Positions 1-7,596 of a stretch of 64,000 nt of DNA are shown here, piece after piece. The stretch lies in NCBI GenBank assembly GCA_964595205.1, contig CAZQOQ010000002.1, positions 62,001-126,000 on the forward strand, read 5' to 3'. Each line of letters opens with the position of its first letter. Position 1 is the first letter of the stretch. The stretch comes from JADKIH01 sp964595205. Its GTDB lineage: Bacteria; Bacteroidota; Bacteroidia; AKYH767-A; 2013-40CM-41-45. Position numbers and translations under genes: made by a program. The notes under the pieces are model-generated. The model was not told the DNA's origin. It was given only the letters and a program-made list of their open reading frames with translations, and ran no database searches.

Positions 1-2218
1 CGATCTGCGGCATTAGCCCGTTATTGATAAAGGTTCCATTGTATATTACAGATGTGCCTCCGCCGTCGTTCTCAAAACCTTTGGTGAGGTAACTGATATC
101 AAACATGAGCGTAGTGCTGTCGCCCGGAAAAAGCGGCCGGCTGAGACGATAAATATAGAATCCTTGTTCCTTATCATCGAGAACTTTTTGAGAGCTGATG
201 CCAAATTTTAATGATGTAACAGTTCCCTCGGGGGGAATGGTGATGATGACAGAATCTACCTGCTGAACGGATTTATTCCTGATCACATACCTCCCTTCGA
301 GGCGGCAATTTCTTTCATAAGGGAATAAATCAACATTTACATTGATTGAAGTAATACGCGGCTGAACTTTCCGGTTATATTTCCTGTATTTCGTTTCGTA
401 TTCTGCTGCAATTCTTCTCTCGGCACGGGGTGACCGGTATGTGTTAACAATATTTGTGTTGTAAAATATGAATCCACCGCAAACGACGAATAGAAGCAGG
501 CATACTAAAATGACAAGTCTGCCTTCGCCCGCCTTCCAGGATGATTTCATTTTTTTTAACCGGGACCTGAAACCTAATTCACTTCCCCGTTTAGCCATTA
601 AGATAGCTACTGAAAGTAAAATAATTCCCAGCATCAGCCAATAGGTGTTGAACATCAGAATCGGGTAAACAAAGTGTCCGAAACCGTTCATGGCGGAATA
701 ACTGGTATTGGGTGTATTGCCATAATAAACCAGGTTATGGTTGACATCGTTTGCTGACAGGAAAATGTTGGCTATCCAAAAAATAATAACGAGCGTATGT
801 CCAAGGAACTTGTTGTTTACCATTGTATGGATGAAGAATGTAAGAAAAGTAATAAGCATCAGGTAAGGAAAAATATTCAGAAGTAAAGATTTAAAATACA
901 CAGAAAGCTGAAAGTCGAAAAAGCCGTTCACCGATTGGATGATAAGGCCGCATAATATTAATATGCAAAGCAGGAATATTTCGACAAATATCATGGTGGT
1001 AAACTTCGACAAAAGGATCAGCCGGCTGCTGAGTGATGTAGCGTCGATAATAGGGGAAAGTTTTACATTTATTTCTTTCCAGATGAGTTCACCGGAATAA
1101 AATGCGATAATGATGATCAGGAAGAGAATAAAATTCGAAATCAGGATGTCGATGATCATGTAAGTGACCGGGTAGGTTTGCGTTCCATACATGCTGCCGA
1201 TATCGCTGGCATTGGATACAAGCATCAACACTCCACAAAGAGTAATGGCGATAAAGGGGATGGCTTTGATCACACCCCTGAAATCGAATTTGACGAGAAA
1301 CCACCATTGCCTGAGCCGTGTCCTGACGTCCGAAGAATAACTGACAACAGGAATAGCAGTTGAATGAACCTGAAGCGTTTCATCCTCAGACAACTTCATT
1401 CTCTTCTTCCGCTGTGGAAACGATTTTGAAAATTTAAATAATTTATAGAAGGCAAAACCGGCGATGAGAGCAACGGTAGACCATAAAATGCGGTTATAAA
1501 GCAGCAAGCCGGTAAGCGGAATCAACATCGTGTTTTTCTCAGCTACGGTCCAGTATCGCGTAATGTTTGTTGTGGCAGAAAAACCGAACGGATCGAGTAT
1601 GGACAGAATCCGGTTATGTTCGATGTCTCTTTGATTGGAAATAATAATAAGATAAAGTGCAAAGATGATCACCCCCTGAACATAGATAGCCAGCTGATTC
1701 CGGAAATAACTTCCCATGGCAAAAAAAAGCAATCCGAAGATGAATAAGTCGGGCACAATATAAATCAGGAAAGAATTCAGATAAGCGACCGGCATTACGG
1801 GTCCGATGTGCTCCGTGTCTACTCCGGGAAAAATACTGCCAATGAAATTACCGAAGAGTATGCCGCTGAATACGAAGAGCGCAATTGCATAAGAGCCAAA
1901 GAATCTTCCTGACAGATACTCCCATTTTTTCACGGGAGTGGTAAACATAATTTCATGGAAGTTATGCTCGAAATCGCGGAATACGGGAACACCCATAATT
2001 GCAGAACAAATCATAGTTCCGAAAATCATCATGATAATGACGACGAGGTTGATTGTAAATGGAGAATTCTTATTTACAAGTCCGCCTTCTCCGCCGATAC
2101 CCACGTACCTTGAATATACGGCCATGAAAGTCATGAAGAAGAAAATGAAAAAATAAATGTAGGTAGCCGGTCTTTTCAGCCTGTACTTCACTTCGAAAGA
2201 GAATATTTTGAAAAACAT
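1..2218 (-). CDS. ABC transporter permease fused to M1-peptidase-like domain (partial, 3' end outside window)
   Basis: The frame is open from the ATG at 2218 to the left window edge, about 739 codons without a stop. The first 560 or so residues hold many hydrophobic membrane segments typical of an ABC-2 type permease. They are followed by a soluble stretch (from about position 490 leftwards) that resembles the N-terminal beta domain of M1 aminopeptidases. This architecture is known in Bacteroidota as ABC permease/M1 aminopeptidase fusions; the zinc site would lie beyond the window and cannot be checked. The start follows the ATPase gene stop by 32 nt on the same strand, so the two genes probably form one operon and one exporter complex in the inner membrane. 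The substrate is unknown. Confidence 0.85.
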   Translation of the reverse strand, partial: MFFKIFSFEVKYRLKRPATYIYFFIFFFMTFMAVYSRYVGIGGEGGLVNKNSPFTINLVVIIMMIFGTMICSAIMGVPVFRDFEHNFHEIMFTTPVKKWEYLSGRFFGSYAIALFVFSGILFGNFIGSIFPGVDTEHIGPVMPVAYLNSFLIYIVPDLFIFGLLFFAMGSYFRNQLAIYVQGVIIFALYLIIISNQRDIEHNRILSILDPFGFSATTNITRYWTVAEKNTMLIPLTGLLLYNRILWSTVALIAGFAFYKLFKFSKSFPQRKKRMKLSEDETLQVHSTAIPVVSYSSDVRTRLRQWWFLVKFDFRGVIKAIPFIAITLCGVLMLVSNASDIGSMYGTQTYPVTYMIIDILISNFILFLIIIIAFYSGELIWKEINVKLSPIIDATSLSSRLILLSKFTTMIFVEIFLLCILILCGLIIQSVNGFFDFQLSVYFKSLLLNIFPYLMLITFLTFFIHTMVNNKFLGHTLVIIFWIANIFLSANDVNHNLVYYGNTPNTSYSAMNGFGHFVYPILMFNTYWLMLGIILLSVAILMAKRGSELGFRSRLKKMKSSWKAGEGRLVILVCLLLFVVCGGFIFYNTNIVNTYRSPRAERRIAAEYETKYRKYNRKVQPRITSINVNVDLFPYERNCRLEGRYVIRNKSVQQVDSVIITIPPEGTVTSLKFGISSQKVLDDKEQGFYIYRLSRPLFPGDSTTLMFDISYLTKGFENDGGGTSVIYNGTFINNGLMPQI

Positions 2219-2250
2219 CTTTGTTTTTTTCAGTAGTGACAATGTTATGT

Positions 2251-3126
2251 TCAATTCATCATGCCGTGTATGACAGAAAAGTATACGTCCTCAAGTTGAG
2301 GTTCTGCTTTCCGGAAACCGCCATTCAGATCAGTTTCGCTCCACACATGCATTTCTATTTGCCCGGTATTGAATTTTGAAGATATCACATTAAGGCCGGC
2401 ATGAGATTCTTTTGCTTCGGACTTGCTCATGAATTTCTGCCAGACTTTTCCTTTCACCATTTCGATGGCTTTCATCGGGTGGCCTTCGAACAGCACCTCA
2501 CCCTTGTTTATGATTGCCATCTGGGAGCACAATTCCTTTACGTCTTCGACGATGTGCGTGGACAAGATCACGATTACCTTTTCGCTGATCTCGCTTAGCA
2601 GATTTAAAAACCTGTTCCTTTCTGTAGGGTCGAGGCCGGCGGTTGGTTCATCGACGATGATGATTTTTGGGTCGCCGATAAGCGCCTGGGCGATACCGAA
2701 ACGCTGCTTCATGCCGCCAGAATAGCCACCGAGTTTTTTCTTTCGGGCTTCGTACAGGTTAGTCTGGTGAAGCAGGGCATTAACCAGTTCCGCCCTTTGC
2801 TTTTTATCGATTGCACCTTTCAATACGGCGAGGTGGTTCAGCAATTCTTCGGCGGATACGTTTGGATAAACACCAAACTCCTGAGGGAGATAACCCAGAA
2901 TTTTCCTCACGTCATCTTTCCGCTGAAGAACATCGAGTTCGTCGAGAAATATGCTGCCGGAATCGGCATCCTGGAGTGTTGCAATGGTTCGCATGAGTGA
3001 TGACTTTCCCGCGCCATTCGGGCCCAGTAAACCGAATAATCCATTATTGATTGTAAGGTTAACATTCTTTAGCGCCTGCACGCCGTTGGGATATGTCTTG
3101 CTGAGATTGGAAATTATTAGTTGCAT
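2251..3126 (-). CDS. ABC transporter ATP-binding protein
   Basis: A 291-residue nucleotide-binding subunit. It shows Walker A GPNGAGKS at residues 35-42, the ABC signature YSGGMKQ near 135-141, Walker B IIIVDEP at 155-161 and the switch histidine at 191, in the usual order. It should power the membrane protein encoded directly downstream (start 32 nt after this stop). The length and the extra C-terminal 90 residues fit the CcmA/drug-exporter branch of ATPases that pair with ABC-2 permeases. ATG start at 3126; no unusual features. The transported compound cannot be inferred. Confidence 0.95.
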   Translation of the reverse strand: MQLIISNLSKTYPNGVQALKNVNLTINNGLFGLLGPNGAGKSSLMRTIATLQDADSGSIFLDELDVLQRKDDVRKILGYLPQEFGVYPNVSAEELLNHLAVLKGAIDKKQRAELVNALLHQTNLYEARKKKLGGYSGGMKQRFGIAQALIGDPKIIIVDEPTAGLDPTERNRFLNLLSEISEKVIVILSTHIVEDVKELCSQMAIINKGEVLFEGHPMKAIEMVKGKVWQKFMSKSEAKESHAGLNVISSKFNTGQIEMHVWSETDLNGGFRKAEPQLEDVYFSVIHGMMN

Positions 3127-3210
3127 ATCTACGTATTAAGGATTCAAAATAAACCAATATATTGAAGCTACGACAGATTTAAAGTGTTACATGAATGTTA
3201 AAATACGACT

Positions 3211-4413
3211 TTAAAAATAGCTTAGCCAGACCTTCTGCCGATGCAGCGATTTATAGTTATTGTACCATTTGCAAAGAGGATACAATGCGACGATGACAAG
3301 GATCCAGACCAGGTAAACGGTTCCAAGCCCATATCCCTCACCCGGCGCTAAAAAGTAAAATGGAAATTGTTTACCCAGGTTTTCATTATCCTGCAAGGTA
3401 TGACCTCGGGCAAAAAAACAAATCGATGTGATGAAATGCACCAGGTAAAGGTGAACGATGTAATAAAAAAATGCCACTCTCCCAAAGATACGCATCACCT
3501 CAGTAAATGCATTTTGGAATCTTTCCAGAAATGACAGCAGAATGAATGCAGGTCCGATGGTCATGCATAAATACAAGAGTGATGGTGGATATTTATGAGT
3601 GTCAATGAATGATAAAAATGTATAAAGGGCATTTTTCTGAACGCTCCATTTAACGGGATCGCCATACACATTCAGATAACGCAGGACAATGAAAAATAAA
3701 ATTATTCCGAAACCAGCCCACCTGAAGATTTTTCTTCTTTGAGCTGGAGAATATTTGCCGGTAAAAAAAATTCCGGCACAATAGCCAAGCATCATGAATC
3801 CAAGCCAGGGTAAAAAAGGATACACAATGATTACGGAATGGGTTTCGGCGTAAGAATATATGCTGAAGAACCCGTGATGCAATAAGTCCCACCAGAAATT
3901 TGTCCTGTAACCAGGGGAAGACTCGGGTATGTCGAGTAAATTATGTCCAAAGACGATGATCGTTCCAACCAAAAGAATAACATTGTACGGCAGCCAGATG
4001 AACACACCAAGGAGCAACATGCTGATGCCGATCGCCCAGATTACCTGAGCGAAAATAAAATTGTAATGCGGATTAAACGACCAGCCAAACGATACAATTG
4101 CAAATTCCACTACGATGAGCCACAATCCTCTCTTCACTAAAAAAGCGCTCAATGCAGATTTGGATTTCCGCAGGCTCTGCAGGTAGGCTGAAGTCCCCGA
4201 CAAAAAAACAAAAACAGGTGCGCAAAAATGAGTGATCCACCGGGTAAAAAACAACAAGGGAGTTGTGGTGGAAAGATCCAGGGGATTATTGACGTTTGCA
4301 GTAACATGAAAATAATCACGTACATGGTCAAGAGCCATGATCACCATGACAATCCCTCTTAAAACATCGATAGAATCAATACGATTTTTGATTAATGTAT
4401 CTGATTGAGCCAT
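3211..4413 (-). CDS. DUF1624 / heparan-alpha-glucosaminide acetyltransferase-like membrane protein
   Basis: About 400 residues with roughly ten hydrophobic segments. Near the N terminus it has the motif IDVLRGIVMVIMALDH, which is characteristic of the DUF1624/HGSNAT catalytic domain: multi-pass membrane enzymes thought to move acetyl groups across a membrane onto sugars. A conserved-looking His follows in the DHVRDYFH segment. I chose the ATG at 4413 rather than the in-frame GTG at 4437, because the family motif begins about 14 residues after this ATG. It is a single gene between the ABC operon and the redox cluster. The acceptor sugar in this organism is unknown. Confidence 0.8.
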   Translation of the reverse strand: MAQSDTLIKNRIDSIDVLRGIVMVIMALDHVRDYFHVTANVNNPLDLSTTTPLLFFTRWITHFCAPVFVFLSGTSAYLQSLRKSKSALSAFLVKRGLWLIVVEFAIVSFGWSFNPHYNFIFAQVIWAIGISMLLLGVFIWLPYNVILLVGTIIVFGHNLLDIPESSPGYRTNFWWDLLHHGFFSIYSYAETHSVIIVYPFLPWLGFMMLGYCAGIFFTGKYSPAQRRKIFRWAGFGIILFFIVLRYLNVYGDPVKWSVQKNALYTFLSFIDTHKYPPSLLYLCMTIGPAFILLSFLERFQNAFTEVMRIFGRVAFFYYIVHLYLVHFITSICFFARGHTLQDNENLGKQFPFYFLAPGEGYGLGTVYLVWILVIVALYPLCKWYNNYKSLHRQKVWLSYF

Positions 4414-4485
4414 GTATGGGAAAATTAATAATCTCACCTCCCCTTTCGCCTTTCAGAGTGCTATTTAATCAATTATAACAAATAC

Positions 4486-4540
4486 TTAAAATAAAATTGC
4501 CACGGTGCAGGAATGTTGTCATTGATGCATCCGTGGCAAT
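4486..4540 (-). terminator. Rho-independent terminator-like hairpin after the OsmC gene
   Basis: A perfect 10-bp inverted repeat, ATTGCCACGG at 4496-4505 and CCGTGGCAAT at 4531-4540. Read on the minus strand, it is followed by a T-rich run. It sits 20 nt after the stop of the last gene of the redox cluster, the expected place for the end of that transcript. Confidence 0.7.
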
Positions 4541-4559
4541 ATTGCGGATTTATTAATAA

Positions 4560-5006
4560 TCAGGCTAGAGAAACCACCTTTACCATTGGCTTAAAAATGA
4601 TCTTCGATTTTACCGAATTGCTGATTAAGCAGGCGGCTTCTGACTTTTGTAATATCCGCTCTGCCCTCTCCCTGTCGGTTTCCCGGGCAATAGTGATCGT
4701 AGTTTCGACGGTAATTTCACTGATCATGAATTTTCCTTCCACTGTTTCCAGTTTACCTGTCGCTTTCGAATCAAACCCCATAAACTCAAGCTTCGAATTT
4801 TCGGCAATGGCCAAAAAAGTTGTCATGATACAGCTATTCACCGCTGCCACCAGCAAATGTTCCGGCGACCAGATATCCTTCATCCCTTTTGGAAATTCCG
4901 GTGGTGTCGCCACTTCGATCCTGCCTGGCAATACGGATGAAGACATTGTACCTTTTCTCTCACCGTTCCAAACAACACTTACGTCATAATAATGCACATT
5001 TTCCAT
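4560..5006 (-). CDS. OsmC/Ohr family protein
   Basis: 148 residues. The two cysteines expected in OsmC-type thiol peroxidases are present at 59 (in AAVNSCIMT) and 126 (in SEAACLI), with the family motif SPEHLLVAAV before the first. These enzymes reduce organic hydroperoxides, and some act on persulfides, in the cytoplasm. It starts 10 nt after the thioredoxin stop, which could supply reducing power. It is the last gene of a minus-strand cluster rich in sulfur-handling proteins. Whether peroxide or sulfane sulfur is the true substrate cannot be told from sequence. Confidence 0.88.
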   Translation of the reverse strand: MENVHYYDVSVVWNGERKGTMSSSVLPGRIEVATPPEFPKGMKDIWSPEHLLVAAVNSCIMTTFLAIAENSKLEFMGFDSKATGKLETVEGKFMISEITVETTITIARETDRERAERILQKSEAACLISNSVKSKIIFKPMVKVVSLA

Positions 5007-5016
5007 TTTTCTTTAA

Positions 5017-5322
5017 TTATAAGTTACTGTTAATAATCCTTTCCAATTGTCCTGCATCCGTTACACCTGATTGACGCCAGACAATTTTACCATTCTTAAA
5101 TAATATAAGGGTAGGCACACCCTGAATGTTATATGCCATCGCGGCATTCTGATTCTTGTCAACATCGATTTTGATGATAGACGCTTTATCTCCTATCCTG
5201 TGTTTCAATTCCTCCAGGACAGGTTTCATCATTTTACACGGACCACACCATTCAGCCGTGAAGTCGGCCAATACCGGTTTGTCTGAATGTATCATTTCAC
5301 TGAATGTCCTGGTCTTTTCCAT
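5017..5322 (-). CDS. Thioredoxin
   Basis: About 101 residues with the canonical active site WCGPC, a cis-proline region GVPTLILF and normal thioredoxin length. No signal peptide, so it should be cytoplasmic. I chose the ATG at 5322; the in-frame codon three positions earlier is TTG. The start lies inside the 3' end of the preceding membrane-protein gene (26-nt overlap), suggesting coupled translation. It lies between two rhodaneses and an OsmC protein, so it may recycle persulfide or peroxide intermediates made by them. Confidence 0.93.
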   Translation of the reverse strand: MEKTRTFSEMIHSDKPVLADFTAEWCGPCKMMKPVLEELKHRIGDKASIIKIDVDKNQNAAMAYNIQGVPTLILFKNGKIVWRQSGVTDAGQLERIINSNL

Positions 5323-5590
5323 TGTTTGCAAATTTTCTTACTCCCATCTCTTCTAACTCATTTCCATGACTGTTGCGGTCTTTTTCCATTGAAACATTCT
5401 CTCCAGGATGTTCCCTGAAACAGTAACCTGAAGCACAACCGAAGCTGAAGAGTCCCATCGATGCAAAATATCCTCCGAAGATCACCGATATCCATTGCCT
5501 GTCGGCGATACCGCCCGCTATGATAATGCTTCCCATGATCACGAATAAAACTCTCTGTATGTTCCATCCGGTAAGGAGTCTTTGTTTCAT
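5297..5590 (-). CDS. Small membrane protein with CASGYC motif
   Basis: 97 residues. The first 55 contain two hydrophobic segments, and these are followed by a Cys pair in the segment FGCASGYCF. The C-terminal 40 residues are hydrophilic and overlap the thioredoxin start. It resembles the small two-helix membrane proteins (YgaP/DUF2892-like) that accompany rhodaneses, but I cannot assign a named family with certainty. The two nearby cysteines could bind a metal or carry a persulfide; this is inference. The start ATG at 5590 is one nucleotide from the rhodanese stop, so it is tightly packed in the operon. Confidence 0.7.
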   Translation of the reverse strand: MKQRLLTGWNIQRVLFVIMGSIIIAGGIADRQWISVIFGGYFASMGLFSFGCASGYCFREHPGENVSMEKDRNSHGNELEEMGVRKFANNGKDQDIQ

Positions 5591-5591
5591 T

Positions 5592-5906
5592 TCAGCCGAT
5601 TTTATTTCTTAACGACATCCAGCCGCCACCGTTATAAACCTCGCTGAAACCATTTGATTTCAGCACATTCCTGGCCGATGCGCTTCGCATGCCGGAAGCA
5701 CAGCAGGTGATGATTGGTTTCTCTCTATTCAATTTGGAAAGATGATTATTCAGATTCTGCAAGGGAATGTTGATGGAACCTTTAATATGTCCACCCTGAA
5801 ATTCACCTTTAGTCCTTACATCAATAATTATGGCGCCGTTCAGGATTAATGACTTAAAATCAGTACCAGGAGACTTTTTAAAAATGCTCTTTATTAAATT
5901 TATCAT
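5592..5906 (-). CDS. Rhodanese-like domain protein (second of two)
   Basis: A 104-residue single rhodanese domain. The N-terminal motif IIDVRTKGEFQGGHIKGSIN and the active-site loop CCASGMRSAS are clear; the catalytic cysteine should be C69. Single-domain rhodaneses carry sulfane sulfur as a cysteine persulfide. It is paralogous to the protein encoded at 6034-6339, with the same CCASG-R-S loop. No signal peptide is evident, although the first 12 residues are basic and hydrophobic. Confidence 0.9.
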   Translation of the reverse strand: MINLIKSIFKKSPGTDFKSLILNGAIIIDVRTKGEFQGGHIKGSINIPLQNLNNHLSKLNREKPIITCCASGMRSASARNVLKSNGFSEVYNGGGWMSLRNKIG

Positions 5907-6033
5907 TTTTGTTTTCTTGTATTTAAACTTATTAATTCAAAACAAATTTCATCATTCCGGATTAAAACTGAGAAGAACTGCTTCATGCTTCAACCTGATA
6001 TTATTCATGAAAAAAAATATGTAATCATATTTT

Positions 6034-6339
6034 TTATCCCTGATTAAACCCTTCATCAACATCCAGCCAGCTTCCTCCGTTTTCACATTCGATTCCGTGA
6101 TTTTGCAGAAATGCCGTTGCTCTGCTGCTGCGGTTTCCGCTTGCACAACATAAAATAATCGGCTGCGGGAGCATTTTGATTTCATCGAGGCGCTGTTGTA
6201 TTTCCTGCAGAGGAATATTGATACTGCCTTCGACATGTTCACTATGAAATTCAGCCGGTGTCCTTACGTCTACGATAACTTTCCTTTTATTCATTGTATT
6301 ACAGTTTTTATTTGGTTCTTTTTCTTTTCCGGTTTTCAT
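6034..6339 (-). CDS. Rhodanese-like domain protein (first of two)
   Basis: 101 residues as called, with VIVDVRTPAEFHSEHVEGSI and the loop CCASGNRSS (active cysteine probably C65). The ATG at 6339 overlaps the preceding stop in an ATGA arrangement, which favours translational coupling. A second ATG at 6294 would give a domain without the lysine-rich lead, so the start is not fully certain. It is one of two rhodaneses in the cluster; having both suggests relay of sulfane sulfur rather than simple redundancy, which is inference. Confidence 0.9.
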   Translation of the reverse strand: MKTGKEKEPNKNCNTMNKRKVIVDVRTPAEFHSEHVEGSINIPLQEIQQRLDEIKMLPQPIILCCASGNRSSRATAFLQNHGIECENGGSWLDVDEGFNQG

Positions 6340-6554
6340 TCATCCGCACCCTTATTTGCTTTCATCTTATTGCCGGAGAATGTATTCAGCAACAGACCTC
6401 CCATCAATGCACCGTAAATTGTACTGTTGAGCGGCTTTGAGGTAATTGCGCAAGTTCCGCTGCTGCAACCATAAAAATGATAGTACAGATAACCGGTTAA
6501 TGCGCCCAGGATGATACCGGCAACAGTTAGTTTATTTTTTCTTATTAATTCCAT
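6336..6554 (-). CDS. DUF6132 family small membrane protein
   Basis: 72 residues with two hydrophobic segments and a conserved-looking CSSGTCAIT segment between them. This matches the small DUF6132 proteins of Bacteroidota that sit beside rhodanese and thioredoxin genes. The Cys pair, CxxxxC, lies near the membrane surface and could hold a metal or persulfide. Its function is not established. Its stop overlaps the start of the next rhodanese by four bases. Confidence 0.8.
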   Translation of the reverse strand: MELIRKNKLTVAGIILGALTGYLYYHFYGCSSGTCAITSKPLNSTIYGALMGGLLLNTFSGNKMKANKGADE

Positions 6555-6583
6555 TACAACAGGTTTTCCGTGAAGCCGCGGAG

Positions 6584-6787
6584 TTACTTTTTCTTTTCAG
6601 TCGAAATGCCGAACATGGAATAGAGCGGGCAGGTTCCGATCAGGCTGGTTAAAATGAAAATGCCTGCAAAAACCATGAGCACAATACCGAGTGTTCCGGG
6701 AATTACATTTGTAAAAAATAAAATAGCAATGATAAGCGCCGCAATTACTCTTAGAGTTTTGTCAGCCGCACCCATATTCTTTTTCAT
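6584..6787 (-). CDS. DUF2892 (YgaP-type) membrane protein
   Basis: 67 residues from the ATG at 6787. MGAADKTLRVIAA at the N terminus, two transmembrane segments and GTCPLYSMFG near the C terminus are the hallmarks of the DUF2892 family. In YgaP this unit is fused to a rhodanese; here rhodaneses are encoded separately just downstream. An upstream in-frame start at 6838 would add 17 residues unlike the family, so I rejected it. It is probably the first gene of the redox operon after the regulator. Confidence 0.85.
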   Translation of the reverse strand: MKKNMGAADKTLRVIAALIIAILFFTNVIPGTLGIVLMVFAGIFILTSLIGTCPLYSMFGISTEKKK

Positions 6788-6875
6788 AATCTCGATTTTT
6801 AGAATTAATATTATACATGTGAAATAAACAGAGCGCAAAGTTATAAATGGATAACAGGGAATTCGGCTACTTTAG

Positions 6876-7502
6876 TTACAGAAGAGTAACTTTATTTCTG
6901 CCGAGTCTGACAAGGCCCTGTTCTTCGAGCTGACCCAGCAGACGTGAAACGACCGCACGGGCTGTACCCAGCTCATTAGCAAGTTGTTCGTGTGTAACGG
7001 TAAGCGTTTTATTGTTCGTATTCCGGCATTTGAGAGTTATTAAATTGAGCAGCCGTTCATCGACTTTTTTAAAGGCTACGGCATTCACTACTTCAAGCAA
7101 TTCTTCAAAACGTTTGTGATACAATCGAAAAATATAATCGAGCCATTCGGGATTATACCTGATGAGAGTCTTAACCTGATCGACAGGAATAAACAATATT
7201 TCCGTTTCCTCATCGGCTATTGCTTTAACCTTGCTGGTTTCATTGTGAATGCCACCCAGGAAAGACATGATGCAACTTTCACCGCCGCGTATGTAATAGA
7301 GTAAAATTTCCTTACCGCTTTCATCCGTTCTCATGACCCTGATACTTCCTGATTTTACGATTGGGATTGCTTTAATATTTGAATCCTCGTTCAGAACAAC
7401 ATCGCCCTCTTCGAATTTTTTAGAAATGGCAATGGAAGCAAGTTTTTCGAGAAACTCCGGGGAAGAATATAATTCACCGGTATTTGATAAAAGTTCCATC
7501 AT
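6876..7502 (-). CDS. Crp/Fnr family transcriptional regulator
   Basis: 208 residues. An N-terminal cyclic-nucleotide-binding-like beta-barrel (about 15-125) contains the segment IRGGESCIMSFLGG. A C-terminal winged helix (about 145-205) contains TVTHEQLANELGTARAVVSRLLGQLEEQG. There is no N-terminal cysteine cluster, so it is not an Fe-S Fnr. It reads into the redox cluster and lies divergent from the sensor kinase gene, with 94 nt between the two starts. Regulators of this type often head DUF2892/rhodanese/thioredoxin clusters in Bacteroidota, so it probably controls the genes downstream; its signal is unknown. Two adjacent ATGs (7502, 7499) are possible starts. Confidence 0.9.
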   Translation of the reverse strand: MMELLSNTGELYSSPEFLEKLASIAISKKFEEGDVVLNEDSNIKAIPIVKSGSIRVMRTDESGKEILLYYIRGGESCIMSFLGGIHNETSKVKAIADEETEILFIPVDQVKTLIRYNPEWLDYIFRLYHKRFEELLEVVNAVAFKKVDERLLNLITLKCRNTNNKTLTVTHEQLANELGTARAVVSRLLGQLEEQGLVRLGRNKVTLL

Positions 7503-7596
7503 ACGAATATATGATTTCTATGGCACAGCCAGAAATGGAGAAGTGAATTTAGTATATTGGCAAATTATTCAGTTGAGTATTTAAGATTGCCATTTT

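Noticed and set aside
1089..1363. Short frames on both strands near 1.2 kb
   Set aside because: They lie inside the continuous permease/M1 frame that is open from 2218 to the window edge.
4513..4989. Plus-strand frame of 158 codons opposite the OsmC gene
   Set aside because: Fully antisense to a gene with clear catalytic cysteines; no recognisable protein features.
5952..6242. 96-codon minus-strand frame overlapping the first rhodanese gene
   Set aside because: It overlaps a frame with a complete rhodanese active site and has no family signal of its own.
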